Source: CAZTDU01 sp964617355 (GTDB lineage: Bacteria; Pseudomonadota; Gammaproteobacteria; Burkholderiales; SG8-39). Taken from it: 60,838 bases of DNA. Below the pieces are notes generated by a model that was not told the DNA's origin, made no database searches, and saw only the letters and a list, made by a program, of their open reading frames with translations. The stretch lies in contig CAZTXP010000008.1 of the NCBI GenBank assembly GCA_964617355.1, positions 1-60,838 on the forward strand, in the 5' to 3' direction. A program made the translations under genes and the position numbers. Positions 17,017 to 25,535 of this stretch are shown here, piece by piece; the stretch's first letter is position 1; each line of letters starts with the position of its first letter.

Positions 17017-18012
17017 ATGCACGCCGATCACGCTGCGACCGGCCTGTCGCGCCGGCGGATGCTCCAGGGCGCGCTGCTCGCGCTCCTCGCAGGCGCCGTG
17101 CCCGGATCGAGAGCGCAGGGCTATCCGTCGCGCGCGATCCGCCTCGTGGTTCCGTGGGGACCCGGCGGACTCGTGGATACGGGCGGACGCGTCGTGGGCG
17201 ACGCGCTGCAAAAGGCGCTCGGGCAATCCACGGCGGTGGAGAACGTTCCCGGGGCCGCGGGCACCCTCGGTGCGCAGCAAGTCGCCAAGGCCGCGCCCGA
17301 CGGGCACACGCTGCTCGTCGCGACGAGTTCGCTCGCGATCGACGTCGGCGGCGGCCGCAGCCTGGCGTTCGATCCCGCCACCGACCTCGTGCCTACGGCA
17401 TTGATCGGCGACTCCCATTCGGTCGTCATCGTTCCGGCGGCCTCGCCGCTGCAGACCCTCGCCGACCTGGTCGCCGCCGCGAAGGCCCGGCCGGGCGCGC
17501 TCTCGTATGGCACGCCCGGAATCGGGAGCCCCGCCCACCTCTTTACCGAGCTGTTCCTGCAGGTAACCGGCGTGACGATGCTGCATGTGCCTTACGCCCG
17601 CGCAAGCGCGCTCAACGACCTGATGGGCGGACGGCTGGACGTGATGTTCGCCACGGTGCCGGTCGCGCTGCCGCAGGTCGCCGCCGGTACCGTTCGCGCG
17701 CTCGCCGTGACCGGCGCAAGGCGCGATGCCGCGCTGCCTCGCGTACCCACCGCCGCGGAGGCAGGCGTGCCGCGGTACGAAGCCGGCCAGTGGGTCGGGT
17801 TGTTCGCGCCCGCCCGTACGCCCGCGGAAGTCGTCGCGCGCCTGAACGCCGAGATCTCGCGGGCGCTGTCGGCGCCGGACACCGCCTCGTACCTCCGGTC
17901 CCGCGGCCTGGAGCCGCGCACCGCGACGCCGGCGGAATTCGCCGCCGTGTTCGCCGCCGACGTGCGCAAGTGGGGCGAGGTCATCCGGCGCGGCAGGATC
18001 GAGCTGAAGTGA
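17017..18012 (+). CDS. Bug/TctC-family receptor with twin-arginine-like leader (receptor 3)
   Basis: A 331-residue receptor. The leader reads SRRRMLQGALLALLAGAVPGSRA, resembling a Tat signal, which is less common in this family than a Sec leader. The mature core is YPSRAIRLVVPWGPGGLVDTGGRVVGD, NVPGAAGTLGAQQVAKAAPDG and YGTPGIGSPAHLFTELF. ATG 17017 has GGGGGA at good spacing; ATG 16993 upstream is an alternative. The last bases overlap the GTG of the sulfatase gene (GTGA), so the two are co-translated. The ligand may therefore be a sulfate ester such as choline-O-sulfate, by inference only. Confidence 0.9.
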   Translation: MHADHAATGLSRRRMLQGALLALLAGAVPGSRAQGYPSRAIRLVVPWGPGGLVDTGGRVVGDALQKALGQSTAVENVPGAAGTLGAQQVAKAAPDGHTLLVATSSLAIDVGGGRSLAFDPATDLVPTALIGDSHSVVIVPAASPLQTLADLVAAAKARPGALSYGTPGIGSPAHLFTELFLQVTGVTMLHVPYARASALNDLMGGRLDVMFATVPVALPQVAAGTVRALAVTGARRDAALPRVPTAAEAGVPRYEAGQWVGLFAPARTPAEVVARLNAEISRALSAPDTASYLRSRGLEPRTATPAEFAAVFAADVRKWGEVIRRGRIELK

Positions 18013-19592
18013 GCCGCCCGCCCGACATCGTTCTGCTGATGGCGGACCAGCTCGCCGCGCCCGCGCTGGCGTGCTACGGCGGGACGCTCGCGCCGGCACC
18101 GGCGATCGATCGCCTCGCCGCCGAAGGGATGGTGTTCGACCGTGCGTACTGCAATTCACCGATCTGCGCGCCTTCGCGCTACTCCATGCTCGCCGGTCGG
18201 CTGCCGCATGCCATCGGCGCGTACGACAATGCCACCGAGTTCGCCTCGTCCATCCCGACGATGGCGCACTACCTCGCCGCCGCCGGGTACCGCACCATCC
18301 TCGCCGGCAAGATGCACTTCGTCGGACCCGACCAGCTGCACGGCTACGCGGAGCGCCTGACCACCGACATCTATCCGGCCGAGTTCCTGTGGGTGCCGGA
18401 CTGGTCGAAGGGCCCCGCGCACAAGCCGACCGGCGTCGGCATGACGCACGTCGTCGACGCAGGCCCGTGCCTGCGCAACATGCAGATCGACTACGACGAG
18501 GAAGTGGCCCACGTGGCGGTGCAGCGCGTCTGGGACATTGCGCGCGAGCGCGCCCGGGCCGAGCGCGGCGGCGACGAGGCGAGCCCGTTCTTCCTCACGG
18601 TCTCGTTCACGCACCCGCACCCGCCGTTCGTCGCGCCCGAGGACCACTGGGATCGCATCGATCCGGCACGCGTGCCGATGCCGTCGGTGCCGGAGATCGC
18701 GTTCGAGCAGCTCGACCCGCACAGCCAGTGGCTGTACCTCGCCCACGGGCAGGATCGCCATCGCCTGACGGCGGAGCACGTGCGCCGCGCGCGGCGCGCC
18801 TACGCAGCGATGGTGAGCTACGTGGACGAGAAGATCGGCGCCGTGCTCGACGCGCTGGAGCGCTCCGGCCTCGCGAGCGACGCGCTCGTCGTCTTCTGCG
18901 CCGACCACGGCGAAATGATGGGCGAGCGCGGCATGTGGTTCAAGCAGACCTTCTACGAATGGTCCTCGCGCGTGCCGCTCGTGTTCCGCTGGCCGGGACG
19001 GGCGAACCGCGGTCGGAGCGACGCGGTGTGCTCCCTGGTGGACCTGCTGCCGACGTTCATCGAGGCCGCGTCGGCAACGGAGGTCGTGCCGGTCGACCCG
19101 CTCGCGGGTCGGAGCCTGCTCGGGCTCGTGCGCGGGGCTGCCGACCCGTCGACGCGCGAAGCGCTCGCCGAGTACTCGTCGGAAGGCGTGGCCGCAGCTT
19201 CGCGCATGCTGCGCACGGGTCGGTGGAAATACATAGTGACGCACGGGCTGCCGCCGATGCTCTATGACCTGGAGGCCGACCCGGCGGAGCTTCGCGACCT
19301 CGCCGGCGATCCCGCCCATGCGGCAATCGAGGCCGCGTTGCGCGAACGCATCTTCCGGGACTGGGACGCGGACGCGATCGACCGGGACATCCGAGCCAGC
19401 CAGCGCCGCCGCCTGTTCCTGCGCGATCTTGCGCAGCGGCAAGGCACGTTCCCGCAATGGACCCACGAGGTTCGACCCGGCGACGCGGGCCGGTTCGTAC
19501 GGCCGTCCACCGCCGGGGGGCCGGTCGGCCCGAAGCCGCGCTCGCGCTTTCCGTACCGGCAACCGACGCCGCCCGACGCGCCCAAGGGCTGA
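18009..19592 (+). CDS. betC: Choline-sulfatase-like type I sulfatase
   Basis: A 527-residue sulfatase. Cys53 in CAPSR (53-57) is the residue converted to formylglycine. The run YDNATEFASSIPTMAHYLAAAGYRT, then GKMHFVGPDQLHGY and ERLTTDIYPAEF, closely follows choline-sulfatase BetC and is not seen in general arylsulfatases. C-terminal features are FCADHGEMMGERGMWFKQTFYEWSSRVP. BetC releases choline and sulfate from choline-O-sulfate. No bet or sul transport genes adjoin it, and the formylglycine-generating enzyme is not in the window. The GTG start at 18009 overlaps the receptor stop. There is no signal peptide, so it is cytoplasmic. The last ~60 residues look extended and basic. Confidence 0.85.
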   Translation: MSRPPDIVLLMADQLAAPALACYGGTLAPAPAIDRLAAEGMVFDRAYCNSPICAPSRYSMLAGRLPHAIGAYDNATEFASSIPTMAHYLAAAGYRTILAGKMHFVGPDQLHGYAERLTTDIYPAEFLWVPDWSKGPAHKPTGVGMTHVVDAGPCLRNMQIDYDEEVAHVAVQRVWDIARERARAERGGDEASPFFLTVSFTHPHPPFVAPEDHWDRIDPARVPMPSVPEIAFEQLDPHSQWLYLAHGQDRHRLTAEHVRRARRAYAAMVSYVDEKIGAVLDALERSGLASDALVVFCADHGEMMGERGMWFKQTFYEWSSRVPLVFRWPGRANRGRSDAVCSLVDLLPTFIEAASATEVVPVDPLAGRSLLGLVRGAADPSTREALAEYSSEGVAAASRMLRTGRWKYIVTHGLPPMLYDLEADPAELRDLAGDPAHAAIEAALRERIFRDWDADAIDRDIRASQRRRLFLRDLAQRQGTFPQWTHEVRPGDAGRFVRPSTAGGPVGPKPRSRFPYRQPTPPDAPKG

Positions 19593-19620
19593 TCGCGTCG
19601 GAGCCGATTCGCCGGGCGGA

Positions 19621-20700
19621 TCAGGCTGGCTTGCGCCCCGCGAATCCGCCCTTCCAGCCCTCGGCCATCAGGCGATCGAATTCCGCCGCGACGGCGGCGT
19701 CTTCTTCCAGCATCTGCACGGCGTCGCGCTTGCCGTATTCGATCGCGCCGAGGTCGGTGAACGCAGCCTGCATCTTCTCGCTCCACAGGCCGATGTCGCG
19801 CACCGTGGGCACGATGCGGCTGAAGAGGCGCTTGCGGAACCGCACCTGCCCGCTGGAGCCGGCGATCGCGCCGTTGGCGTCCTTCGGGTCGATGCCGATC
19901 CTGTCCCACATCTCGGCGGCGTCGAAGCGGTCGCGCATCAGGTACAGGCCGGCGATGACGAAGTCCTCGCGCTCGCGGCGCTCGGCCTCGGTGAGCTGCG
20001 GGTAGTACTCGCGCAGCGCGAGGCGGCCGAAGGCGACGTGGCGTGCCTCGTCCTGCATCACGTAGGCGTTGACGGCCGCGCAGAGCGCGTTCTTTGCGTA
20101 GTCGCGGTTCCTCTGGAAGGCGGCGAGCGCGAGGCCCTCGATCAGCACCTGCATCGCGAGGTAGGTGAAGTCCCAGCGGCGGTCGGCGAGGCCCGACTCG
20201 ATCAGCTTCGCCAGCGGCGGCGTGATCGGGTACACGAAGCGGAATTTCTCGTGCAAGAGGCGCCGGAAGGCCTCGACGTGCCGCGCCTCGTCCATCACCT
20301 GCGTGGCGGCGTAGAACTTCGACTCGATGGTCGGCACGTCCTGCACGATGCGCGCGGTGCAGATCAGCGCACCCTGCTCGCCGTGCAGGAACTGCGACAG
20401 CTGGTGCACCTGCGTGTGGTAGCGGATGTCCGACTTCTGCCGATCGGAGAGCTTGTCCCAGAGCGGCGTGCCGTGGACCGGCAGCATCGCGTCGTCGACC
20501 TGCATCGGGTCGTCCGGGTCGACCGGCAGCGACCAGTCGATGCGCGTGTCGGCGTCCCACTGGCCCTGCTTGCCCTTGGCGTAGAGCTTGAGGAGGTCGT
20601 CGGACCGCGCGTCGTAGTCCCAGGTGAACGCGACCTCGGACTGGCCGTTCGGCTTCCAGTGCGTGTCTTCTACCGGCAGCGTGTAGCGGTGGAGGCTCAT
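19621..20700 (-). CDS. Ferritin-like diiron protein (putative oxygenase)
   Basis: A 359-residue helical protein with a full carboxylate-bridged diiron site: Glu108 (HGEQGAL), Glu138 and His141 (DEARH), Glu188 (LIEGLAL), Glu218 and His221 (DEARH). This six-ligand pattern is shared by diiron oxygenases such as AurF and by ribonucleotide-reductase R2-like proteins. It is the last gene of the six-gene ABC-ferredoxin-P450 operon, ten bases after the P450. It may oxygenate the same substrate or a P450 product, using electrons from the same ferredoxin. I know no specific reaction for this subfamily. Confidence 0.85.
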   Translation of the reverse strand: MSLHRYTLPVEDTHWKPNGQSEVAFTWDYDARSDDLLKLYAKGKQGQWDADTRIDWSLPVDPDDPMQVDDAMLPVHGTPLWDKLSDRQKSDIRYHTQVHQLSQFLHGEQGALICTARIVQDVPTIESKFYAATQVMDEARHVEAFRRLLHEKFRFVYPITPPLAKLIESGLADRRWDFTYLAMQVLIEGLALAAFQRNRDYAKNALCAAVNAYVMQDEARHVAFGRLALREYYPQLTEAERREREDFVIAGLYLMRDRFDAAEMWDRIGIDPKDANGAIAGSSGQVRFRKRLFSRIVPTVRDIGLWSEKMQAAFTDLGAIEYGKRDAVQMLEEDAAVAAEFDRLMAEGWKGGFAGRKPA

Positions 20701-20710
20701 GCCCGCGATG

Positions 20711-21898
20711 CTACGCGAAGACCACGGGCAATTTGCGAGGGCCGCGCACGGTGCCCTCGGACCAGTTGACCTTTTCGTCCGGCGCGAGCCGGAACGACGG
20801 AATCCGCTTCAGCCACTCCTCGAGGGCCACGCGCAGTTCCATGCGCGCGAGGTTCGAGCCCACGCAGCGGTGGATGCCGAGGCCGAAGGCGGCGTGGCGG
20901 TTCTCCTGCCGTTCGAGCACCACCTTGTCGGCGTCGGGGAACATCGCGGGATCGCGGTTCGCCGCCGGGAAGGACAGCAGGACCATGCTGCCGGTCTTCA
21001 TCGGACAGCCGTTGATGGTGACGTCCTTCTTCACCTCGCGTGCCATCGTCACCGGCGCGAAGGCACGCAGGAATTCCTCGACCGCGGTGTCCATCAGCGC
21101 GGGCTCGGCGCGCAGCCGCGCCGCGTCCTGCGGATGCGTGGCGAGGTGCCAGAGGCTCGCGCCGATCGCGCTCCACGTGGTGTCGATGCCGGCGATCAGG
21201 ATCAGGCGCAGCGTGCCGATCAGCTTCTCGGGCGTGAGCGGCTGGCCGTCGACGCGCTGGTCGCGCATGAGGCAAATGAGGTCGTCGCCGGGGCGGTCGC
21301 CACGCTTGGCGACCTCGGCGGCGAAGTACTGGGTCATCTCCTTCAGCGCCACCATGGCGACCTGGTTGTCGTGGATGCCCTCCTCCAGCGACATCTTGAT
21401 CCAGCGCCGGTAGCGGTCGCCGTCGTCCTCGTCGACGCCGAGCATCTTCGCGATGACGCGCGTCGGGATGTGCTGGGCATAGTCGGTGGCCGCGTCGCAG
21501 CCCGGCTTCGACGCGAAGCCGTCGATCAGGCGGTTGCACAGCGCGCGCGTGGCGGGCATCAGCGCCTCGACCGACTTCGGGTTGAACGGCGGCAGGAGCG
21601 GCATGCGCGCCGCGCGGTGTTCCGGCGGATCGGAGGTGATCGGCGGCGAGGGCAGCGGCGGGTGCAGCTTCTGCTCGCGCACGATGACGCGGCGCGACGA
21701 GAAATGCTCGGTGTCGTAGGCGATGTCGCGCACGTCGTCGAAGCGCGACGGGAAGAACGCGCCGCCTTCGAAGCGCTCGCTGTGCGCGATCGGGCATTCC
21801 TTCCGCAGCCTGTCCCAGATCGGGTACGGGTCCTCGATCCAGCGCGGATCGGTGTGGTCGAAGTCCTTCGCCCAGTCGGTCACCGGTGCCTTGGCCAT
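20711..21898 (-). CDS. Cytochrome P450
   Basis: A 395-residue soluble class I bacterial P450. The I-helix oxygen-binding motif is AGIDTTWS (236-243), the K-helix ExxR is Glu275-x-x-Arg278, and the heme-binding loop is AFGLGIHRCVGSNLA with Cys345. The family inserts one oxygen atom from O2, using electrons from a ferredoxin. The 3Fe-4S-type ferredoxin encoded just upstream is the obvious donor; no ferredoxin reductase is in the operon. The protein ends in the usual RGPRKLPVVF. The substrate is unknown but is probably what the adjacent ABC importer brings in. Confidence 0.95.
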   Translation of the reverse strand: MAKAPVTDWAKDFDHTDPRWIEDPYPIWDRLRKECPIAHSERFEGGAFFPSRFDDVRDIAYDTEHFSSRRVIVREQKLHPPLPSPPITSDPPEHRAARMPLLPPFNPKSVEALMPATRALCNRLIDGFASKPGCDAATDYAQHIPTRVIAKMLGVDEDDGDRYRRWIKMSLEEGIHDNQVAMVALKEMTQYFAAEVAKRGDRPGDDLICLMRDQRVDGQPLTPEKLIGTLRLILIAGIDTTWSAIGASLWHLATHPQDAARLRAEPALMDTAVEEFLRAFAPVTMAREVKKDVTINGCPMKTGSMVLLSFPAANRDPAMFPDADKVVLERQENRHAAFGLGIHRCVGSNLARMELRVALEEWLKRIPSFRLAPDEKVNWSEGTVRGPRKLPVVFA

Positions 21899-21909
21899 GC
21901 GCCCTCCCC

Positions 21910-22122
21910 TCAGTCGTCCTGCGTGAGCCGCACTGCGTGCTCGGGGCAGTTCTTCACCGCGAGCCGCGCCTTGTCGAGCAACGCCTCCGGCACCGCGCCG
22001 TCGCCCTTCGCCTTCGCCGTGCCGTAGTCGTCGATCTCGACCAGTTCCGGCGCGATCGAATGGCAGCGGTTGTGGCCCTGGCAGCGAGCGGTGTCGATGG
22101 TGAGCCGGAAGGTCTTGGTCAT
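21910..22122 (-). CDS. Small [3Fe-4S]-type ferredoxin
   Basis: A 70-residue ferredoxin with Cys14, Cys20 and Cys59 and His17 in the place of the second cysteine (CQGHNRC ... CP). That pattern marks the single-cluster ferredoxins that serve bacterial P450s. The acidic IDDYG segment is also typical. Its ATG overlaps the permease stop (ATGA) and the P450 starts 11 bases after its own stop, so import, electron supply and oxygenation are encoded on one message. Confidence 0.93.
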   Translation of the reverse strand: MTKTFRLTIDTARCQGHNRCHSIAPELVEIDDYGTAKAKGDGAVPEALLDKARLAVKNCPEHAVRLTQDD

Positions 22123-22895
22123 TGCCACCTCAGCAGGCGGCGCTCCAGGGCCGTCATGCCGCGCGTCACCAGCATGCCGAGGCACGCCAGCAGCACGAGC
22201 AGGCCCATCACGCCGTTCATGTGGAAGGTCGACTGCAGGTACGACAGCGTCTGCCCGAGCCCGTGCTCGGCGGCGATGAGTTCCGCCCCGATGACGCCGA
22301 GCATCGAGTAGATGAGGCCGAGCCTGAGCCCCGAGAAGATCACCGGCACCGCCGAGGGCAGCGTCACCTTGGTGAAGAGCGCGAGCGGCCGCGCGCCGAG
22401 GGACCGCGACAGCGTGAGGTGGTCCGGGTTCACGCCGCGCATGCCGGCGACGGTGGACGACAGCACGATGAAGAACGCGAGGCTGGTGCCGACCGCGATC
22501 TTCGAGCCGATGCCGAGGCCGAACCAGAGGAGGAACAAGGGCGCGAGCGCGATCCTCGGCGTCGCGTTCATCACCATCAGGTACGGGTCCATCGCGTGTT
22601 CCAGCTTCGGCCAGGTGACGAACGCGAGCGCGAGCAGGATCGCCATGGCGCTGCCGAGCAGGAACGAGACGAGCGTCCCGGCCACGGTGTAGCCGAGCTG
22701 CTTCCACAGCGTCGCCTTCACCACGAAGCCTTCCCAGAGGTACTGCGCGACGCCGCTCGGATAGCCGAAGAAGGTCGGATCGAGCCAGCCGTGCTTCGAC
22801 GCCAGTTCCCACGCGACGAGGAACGCCGCGATGAACGCGGCGTGCCCGGCGTACGCCAACGCGGCATCGCCCGCGTTCGCTACGGCCCGGCTCAA
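22119..22895 (-). CDS. ABC transporter permease, NitT/TauT family
   Basis: A 258-residue inner-membrane permease with about six helices. The EAA coupling loop is SLGARPLALFTKVTLPSAVPVIFSGLR. Homologues move nitrate, taurine, alkanesulfonates, pyrimidine precursors or aromatic acids. The start is a TTG at 22895: it is preceded by GAGGAGG at four bases, overlaps the ATPase stop (TTGA), and no ATG or GTG gives a sensible N-terminus. It works with the ATPase and binding protein encoded just upstream. Confidence 0.9.
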   Translation of the reverse strand: MSRAVANAGDAALAYAGHAAFIAAFLVAWELASKHGWLDPTFFGYPSGVAQYLWEGFVVKATLWKQLGYTVAGTLVSFLLGSAMAILLALAFVTWPKLEHAMDPYLMVMNATPRIALAPLFLLWFGLGIGSKIAVGTSLAFFIVLSSTVAGMRGVNPDHLTLSRSLGARPLALFTKVTLPSAVPVIFSGLRLGLIYSMLGVIGAELIAAEHGLGQTLSYLQSTFHMNGVMGLLVLLACLGMLVTRGMTALERRLLRWQ

Positions 22896-23671
22896 TGCAC
22901 CTCCTCGAAGGCGCTGCCGAGGCCTTCCTCGAGCTTCTCCCAGACCGCGGAGTAGAGGTCGTGGAAGCGGTGGTCCTTCTGCAGCCCGCGCACGGAGCGC
23001 GGCCGTTCCAGCGGCACGCGGATGTCGGCGATGACGCGCCCGGGGCGCGCGCTCATCACCACCACGCGGTCCGACAGCGCCACCGCCTCGGCGAGGTCGT
23101 GCGTGATGAACACCACCGTGCGACGCTCGGCCGTCCACAGTTCGAGCAGGAGGTCCTCGAGCTGCAGCTTGGTCTGCGCATCCAGGGCCCCGAAAGGCTC
23201 GTCCATCAGCAGCACCGGAGAGTCGAGGCAGAAGGTGCGCGCGAGCGCGGCGCGCTGGCGCATGCCGTGCGACAGCGCCTTGGGCCACGCGCGCTCGAAG
23301 CCCTGCAGGCCGACGCGGCGCAGCAGTTCCATCGCCTTCGCCTCGCGCGCCGCCGGCGGCACGCCGCGCAGTTCCATGCCGTAGCAGGCGTTGCCGAGGG
23401 CGCTGCGCCACGGCAGCAGGCTGTCGCGCGCCAGCATGTAGGCGATGTCCGGGTTGCCGGCCGCCGGTCGCTTGCCGAGGATGGAGATCTCGCCCTGCGC
23501 GAGCGGCAACAGGCCGGTGAGCAGGTTCAGGATCGTGGTCTTGCCGCAGCCGCTCGGCCCGACGATGGAGACGAACTCGCCCGCCTCGATGGCGAGCGAG
23601 ACGCGATCGACCGCGAGCACGTCGGCGCCGAAGCGCACGACGAGGTCGCGGATCTCGATCGCCGCAGGCAC
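22892..23671 (-). CDS. ABC transporter ATP-binding protein, NitT/TauT family
   Basis: A 259-residue ATPase. Walker A is GPSGCGKTT (38-46), the signature is LSHGMRQR (133-140, His where LSGGQ has Gly), Walker B is VLLMDEP (153-159), and the switch His is in FITHD. GTG start at 23671, eight bases from the binding-protein stop. It powers the importer of the P450 operon. Length and motifs are normal for SsuB/TauB relatives. Confidence 0.94.
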   Translation of the reverse strand: MPAAIEIRDLVVRFGADVLAVDRVSLAIEAGEFVSIVGPSGCGKTTILNLLTGLLPLAQGEISILGKRPAAGNPDIAYMLARDSLLPWRSALGNACYGMELRGVPPAAREAKAMELLRRVGLQGFERAWPKALSHGMRQRAALARTFCLDSPVLLMDEPFGALDAQTKLQLEDLLLELWTAERRTVVFITHDLAEAVALSDRVVVMSARPGRVIADIRVPLERPRSVRGLQKDHRFHDLYSAVWEKLEEGLGSAFEEVH

Positions 23672-23678
23672 GCGCCGC

Positions 23679-24677
23679 TCAGGGCGCCTTGTCGTGGATG
23701 AAGTCCGAGACCGGCGGCGCCTTGTCGATCTGCTTCGTCTCGACCATGAAGTCGAGGCCCGCCTTCACCGCGTTGCGGTTGATCGGCGCGACGTAGGTCT
23801 TCGCGTCGATCGCGAGCCGCAGCGCGAGCTTCAGCACCTCGTCGCCCTTGGGCATCTCGAACTTGAAGTAGGTCTCGGCGATCCTGACCACCTCGTCGAA
23901 GTTCGCCGGGTTGTTGATGAAGGCGTCGGCGTCCTTCATCGCGCGCATCACGCCCTCGACCACGTGCGGATTGCGGTCCATGTACTCCTGCGTCATGACG
24001 ATGCCGCTGCCGCCGCCGTTCAGCGCGTACTGCTCGGCCGGCTGCTTGTCCGTCGCGCCGCGCCAGAGGACCTTGCAGGTGTTCAGCACGGTGCACATCG
24101 CGCCCGCCGGCTCGAACATCATGATGGCGTCGACCTGCTTGGACACCAGCGCGCCGTAGGCGGTGTTCGGGCCGCCGACCGCGACGAAGGTGACGTCGTC
24201 CGTCTTCAGGCCCGCCTTCACCAGCATCCACGAGGTGATGACCTCCATCAGCGAGCCGCGCGCGGTGACCCCGATCTTGCGGCCCTTCAGGTCCTGCATG
24301 AAGGCCGGCCAGCCCTTGCCGGCGTTCGGGAACGGCTGGTGGTTGCCGGCGATGAGCGAAGCGACGTTCGAGGTCGCGCCGCCAGTGACCATCTTCATCT
24401 TCGCGCCCTTGGAGATCGCGCCGACCATCACCTCGGCAGGGAAGAGGCCGGCGTCGATGCTCTTGGCGAGCAGCGCCTGCGCGCCCAGCGGCCCCGAGGG
24501 GATCGGCTGCACCACGCACTTGAGGCCGGCCTTCTCGCAGTAGCCCTTGCTGATGGCGACGCGCGCCATCATGTTGCCGATGCCGGGATAGTCCTGGAAG
24601 CGCACCGTCTCGCCCTTGCCCTGGGCGAACGCCCCCGTGCACAGCGCGAACGCGGCCGCCGCGATCAGTCTCTTCAT
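23679..24677 (-). CDS. ABC transporter substrate-binding protein, NitT/TauT family
   Basis: A 332-residue periplasmic protein with a signal peptide (MKRLIAAAAFALCTGAFA) and the SsuA/NMT1-like fold. Landmarks are a helix after GYCEKAGLKC, the hinge LKGRKIGVTARGS, and VDAIMMFEPAG. Four cysteines (GYCEKAGLKC and MCTVLNTCK) may form disulfides. It is the first gene of the operon, so its ligand is the best clue to the P450 substrate. I cannot name that ligand from sequence; sulfonates, aromatic acids and pyrimidine-like compounds are all known for the family. Confidence 0.9.
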   Translation of the reverse strand: MKRLIAAAAFALCTGAFAQGKGETVRFQDYPGIGNMMARVAISKGYCEKAGLKCVVQPIPSGPLGAQALLAKSIDAGLFPAEVMVGAISKGAKMKMVTGGATSNVASLIAGNHQPFPNAGKGWPAFMQDLKGRKIGVTARGSLMEVITSWMLVKAGLKTDDVTFVAVGGPNTAYGALVSKQVDAIMMFEPAGAMCTVLNTCKVLWRGATDKQPAEQYALNGGGSGIVMTQEYMDRNPHVVEGVMRAMKDADAFINNPANFDEVVRIAETYFKFEMPKGDEVLKLALRLAIDAKTYVAPINRNAVKAGLDFMVETKQIDKAPPVSDFIHDKAP

Positions 24678-24781
24678 GGGTCCCCTCCTCCTCCGGCGGC
24701 ATCCTACCCGAATCGCCGTCGGCAACCCCCGACGGCCGCCGCACGGACGCCGCCCGCCGCCGTTCGTCGGCGCCGCGGCCG

Positions 24782-24801
24782 GGGAGGAACTATTTCCTCC
24801 C
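24782..24801. promoter_or_regulatory. Perfect 8-4-8 inverted repeat in the divergent promoter region
   Basis: GGGAGGAA, loop CTAT, TTCCTCCC. It lies between the P450 operon (minus, start 24677) and the cyclase-like gene (plus, start 24856). It sits ten bases before a TTGACG (24811-24816) that could be the -35 of the plus-strand gene, with TACCAG at 18 bases as a weak -10. It is a candidate operator for either side. It also resembles a ribosome-site sequence, so chance is possible. Confidence 0.35.
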
Positions 24802-24855
24802 TTGCACTCTTTGACGCCCCTACCATCGGCCCGGTACCAGACAAGGGGAGCAGCG

Positions 24856-25479
24856 ATGTCGGCAGTCATGGCGGTGCAGGAAGGCCCGGTGTCCACGGCG
24901 GAGCGGCGGCAGGCGGTGGTGCTGTGCGCGCGCCTGCGCGGGTTCACGCGGCTGTCGGACATGCTCGAGCCCGAGCGCGTGCTGGCGCTCACCGACGATT
25001 TCTTCTCGCTCCTGCAGCGCATCGTCGGCGGCAACGACGGCGAGGTGGTGTCGACGCACAACGACCAGCTGATGGCCACCTTCCGCCACGGCAAGCCCTC
25101 GGAGCTGGTGCGACGCGCGATCACCGCCGCGCAGGACGCGCAGTACGGCTTCGCGCCGCTCGCCGAGGCCTGGCAGCGCGACTACGGCCTGCCGGCGTCG
25201 GTGTCGATGGGGCTGCACCTGGGCAACGTCGTCTACGGCTCGGTCGGGCCGGAGGGCCACGGCCGCTTCGTCGCGATGGGCGACGCCGTGAACGTCGCCG
25301 GCCGGCTGATGCACCGCGCGCGCGCGGGCGAGTTCGTGCTCTCGGACTCGGTGATGGGCGCGCTGCTGCTGTCGAACCTCGAGATCCACGCCCAGCCGCT
25401 GCCGTCGCTCGAGTCGCCGCGCGGCCCCGCCGTGCGCATCTACGGCGTCCTGCTCGACACCCGCCTCGACTTCACCTGA
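24856..25479 (+). CDS. Class III adenylate/guanylate cyclase-like domain protein, metal site degenerate
   Basis: A 207-residue stand-alone cyclase homology domain. The second metal aspartate (Asp70 in NDQLMATF), the GLHLGNVVYGSVG turn and the transition-state pair Asn/Arg in GDAVNVAGRL are kept. The first metal aspartate, normally in FADIRGFT, is replaced: the segment reads CARLRGFT with Arg26 at that position. Two-metal catalysis would be lost or changed, so it may be a pseudo-cyclase or nucleotide sensor. ATG 24856 has GGGGAG in front. It has no membrane or sensor domain, and no cAMP-binding gene is nearby. Confidence 0.85.
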   Translation: MSAVMAVQEGPVSTAERRQAVVLCARLRGFTRLSDMLEPERVLALTDDFFSLLQRIVGGNDGEVVSTHNDQLMATFRHGKPSELVRRAITAAQDAQYGFAPLAEAWQRDYGLPASVSMGLHLGNVVYGSVGPEGHGRFVAMGDAVNVAGRLMHRARAGEFVLSDSVMGALLLSNLEIHAQPLPSLESPRGPAVRIYGVLLDTRLDFT

Positions 25480-25535
25480 TCGTCCCCGCTGGGCGCGGGG
25501 AACCCGTTGCAGGGGGCCGGTGTCATAATTTCCCG

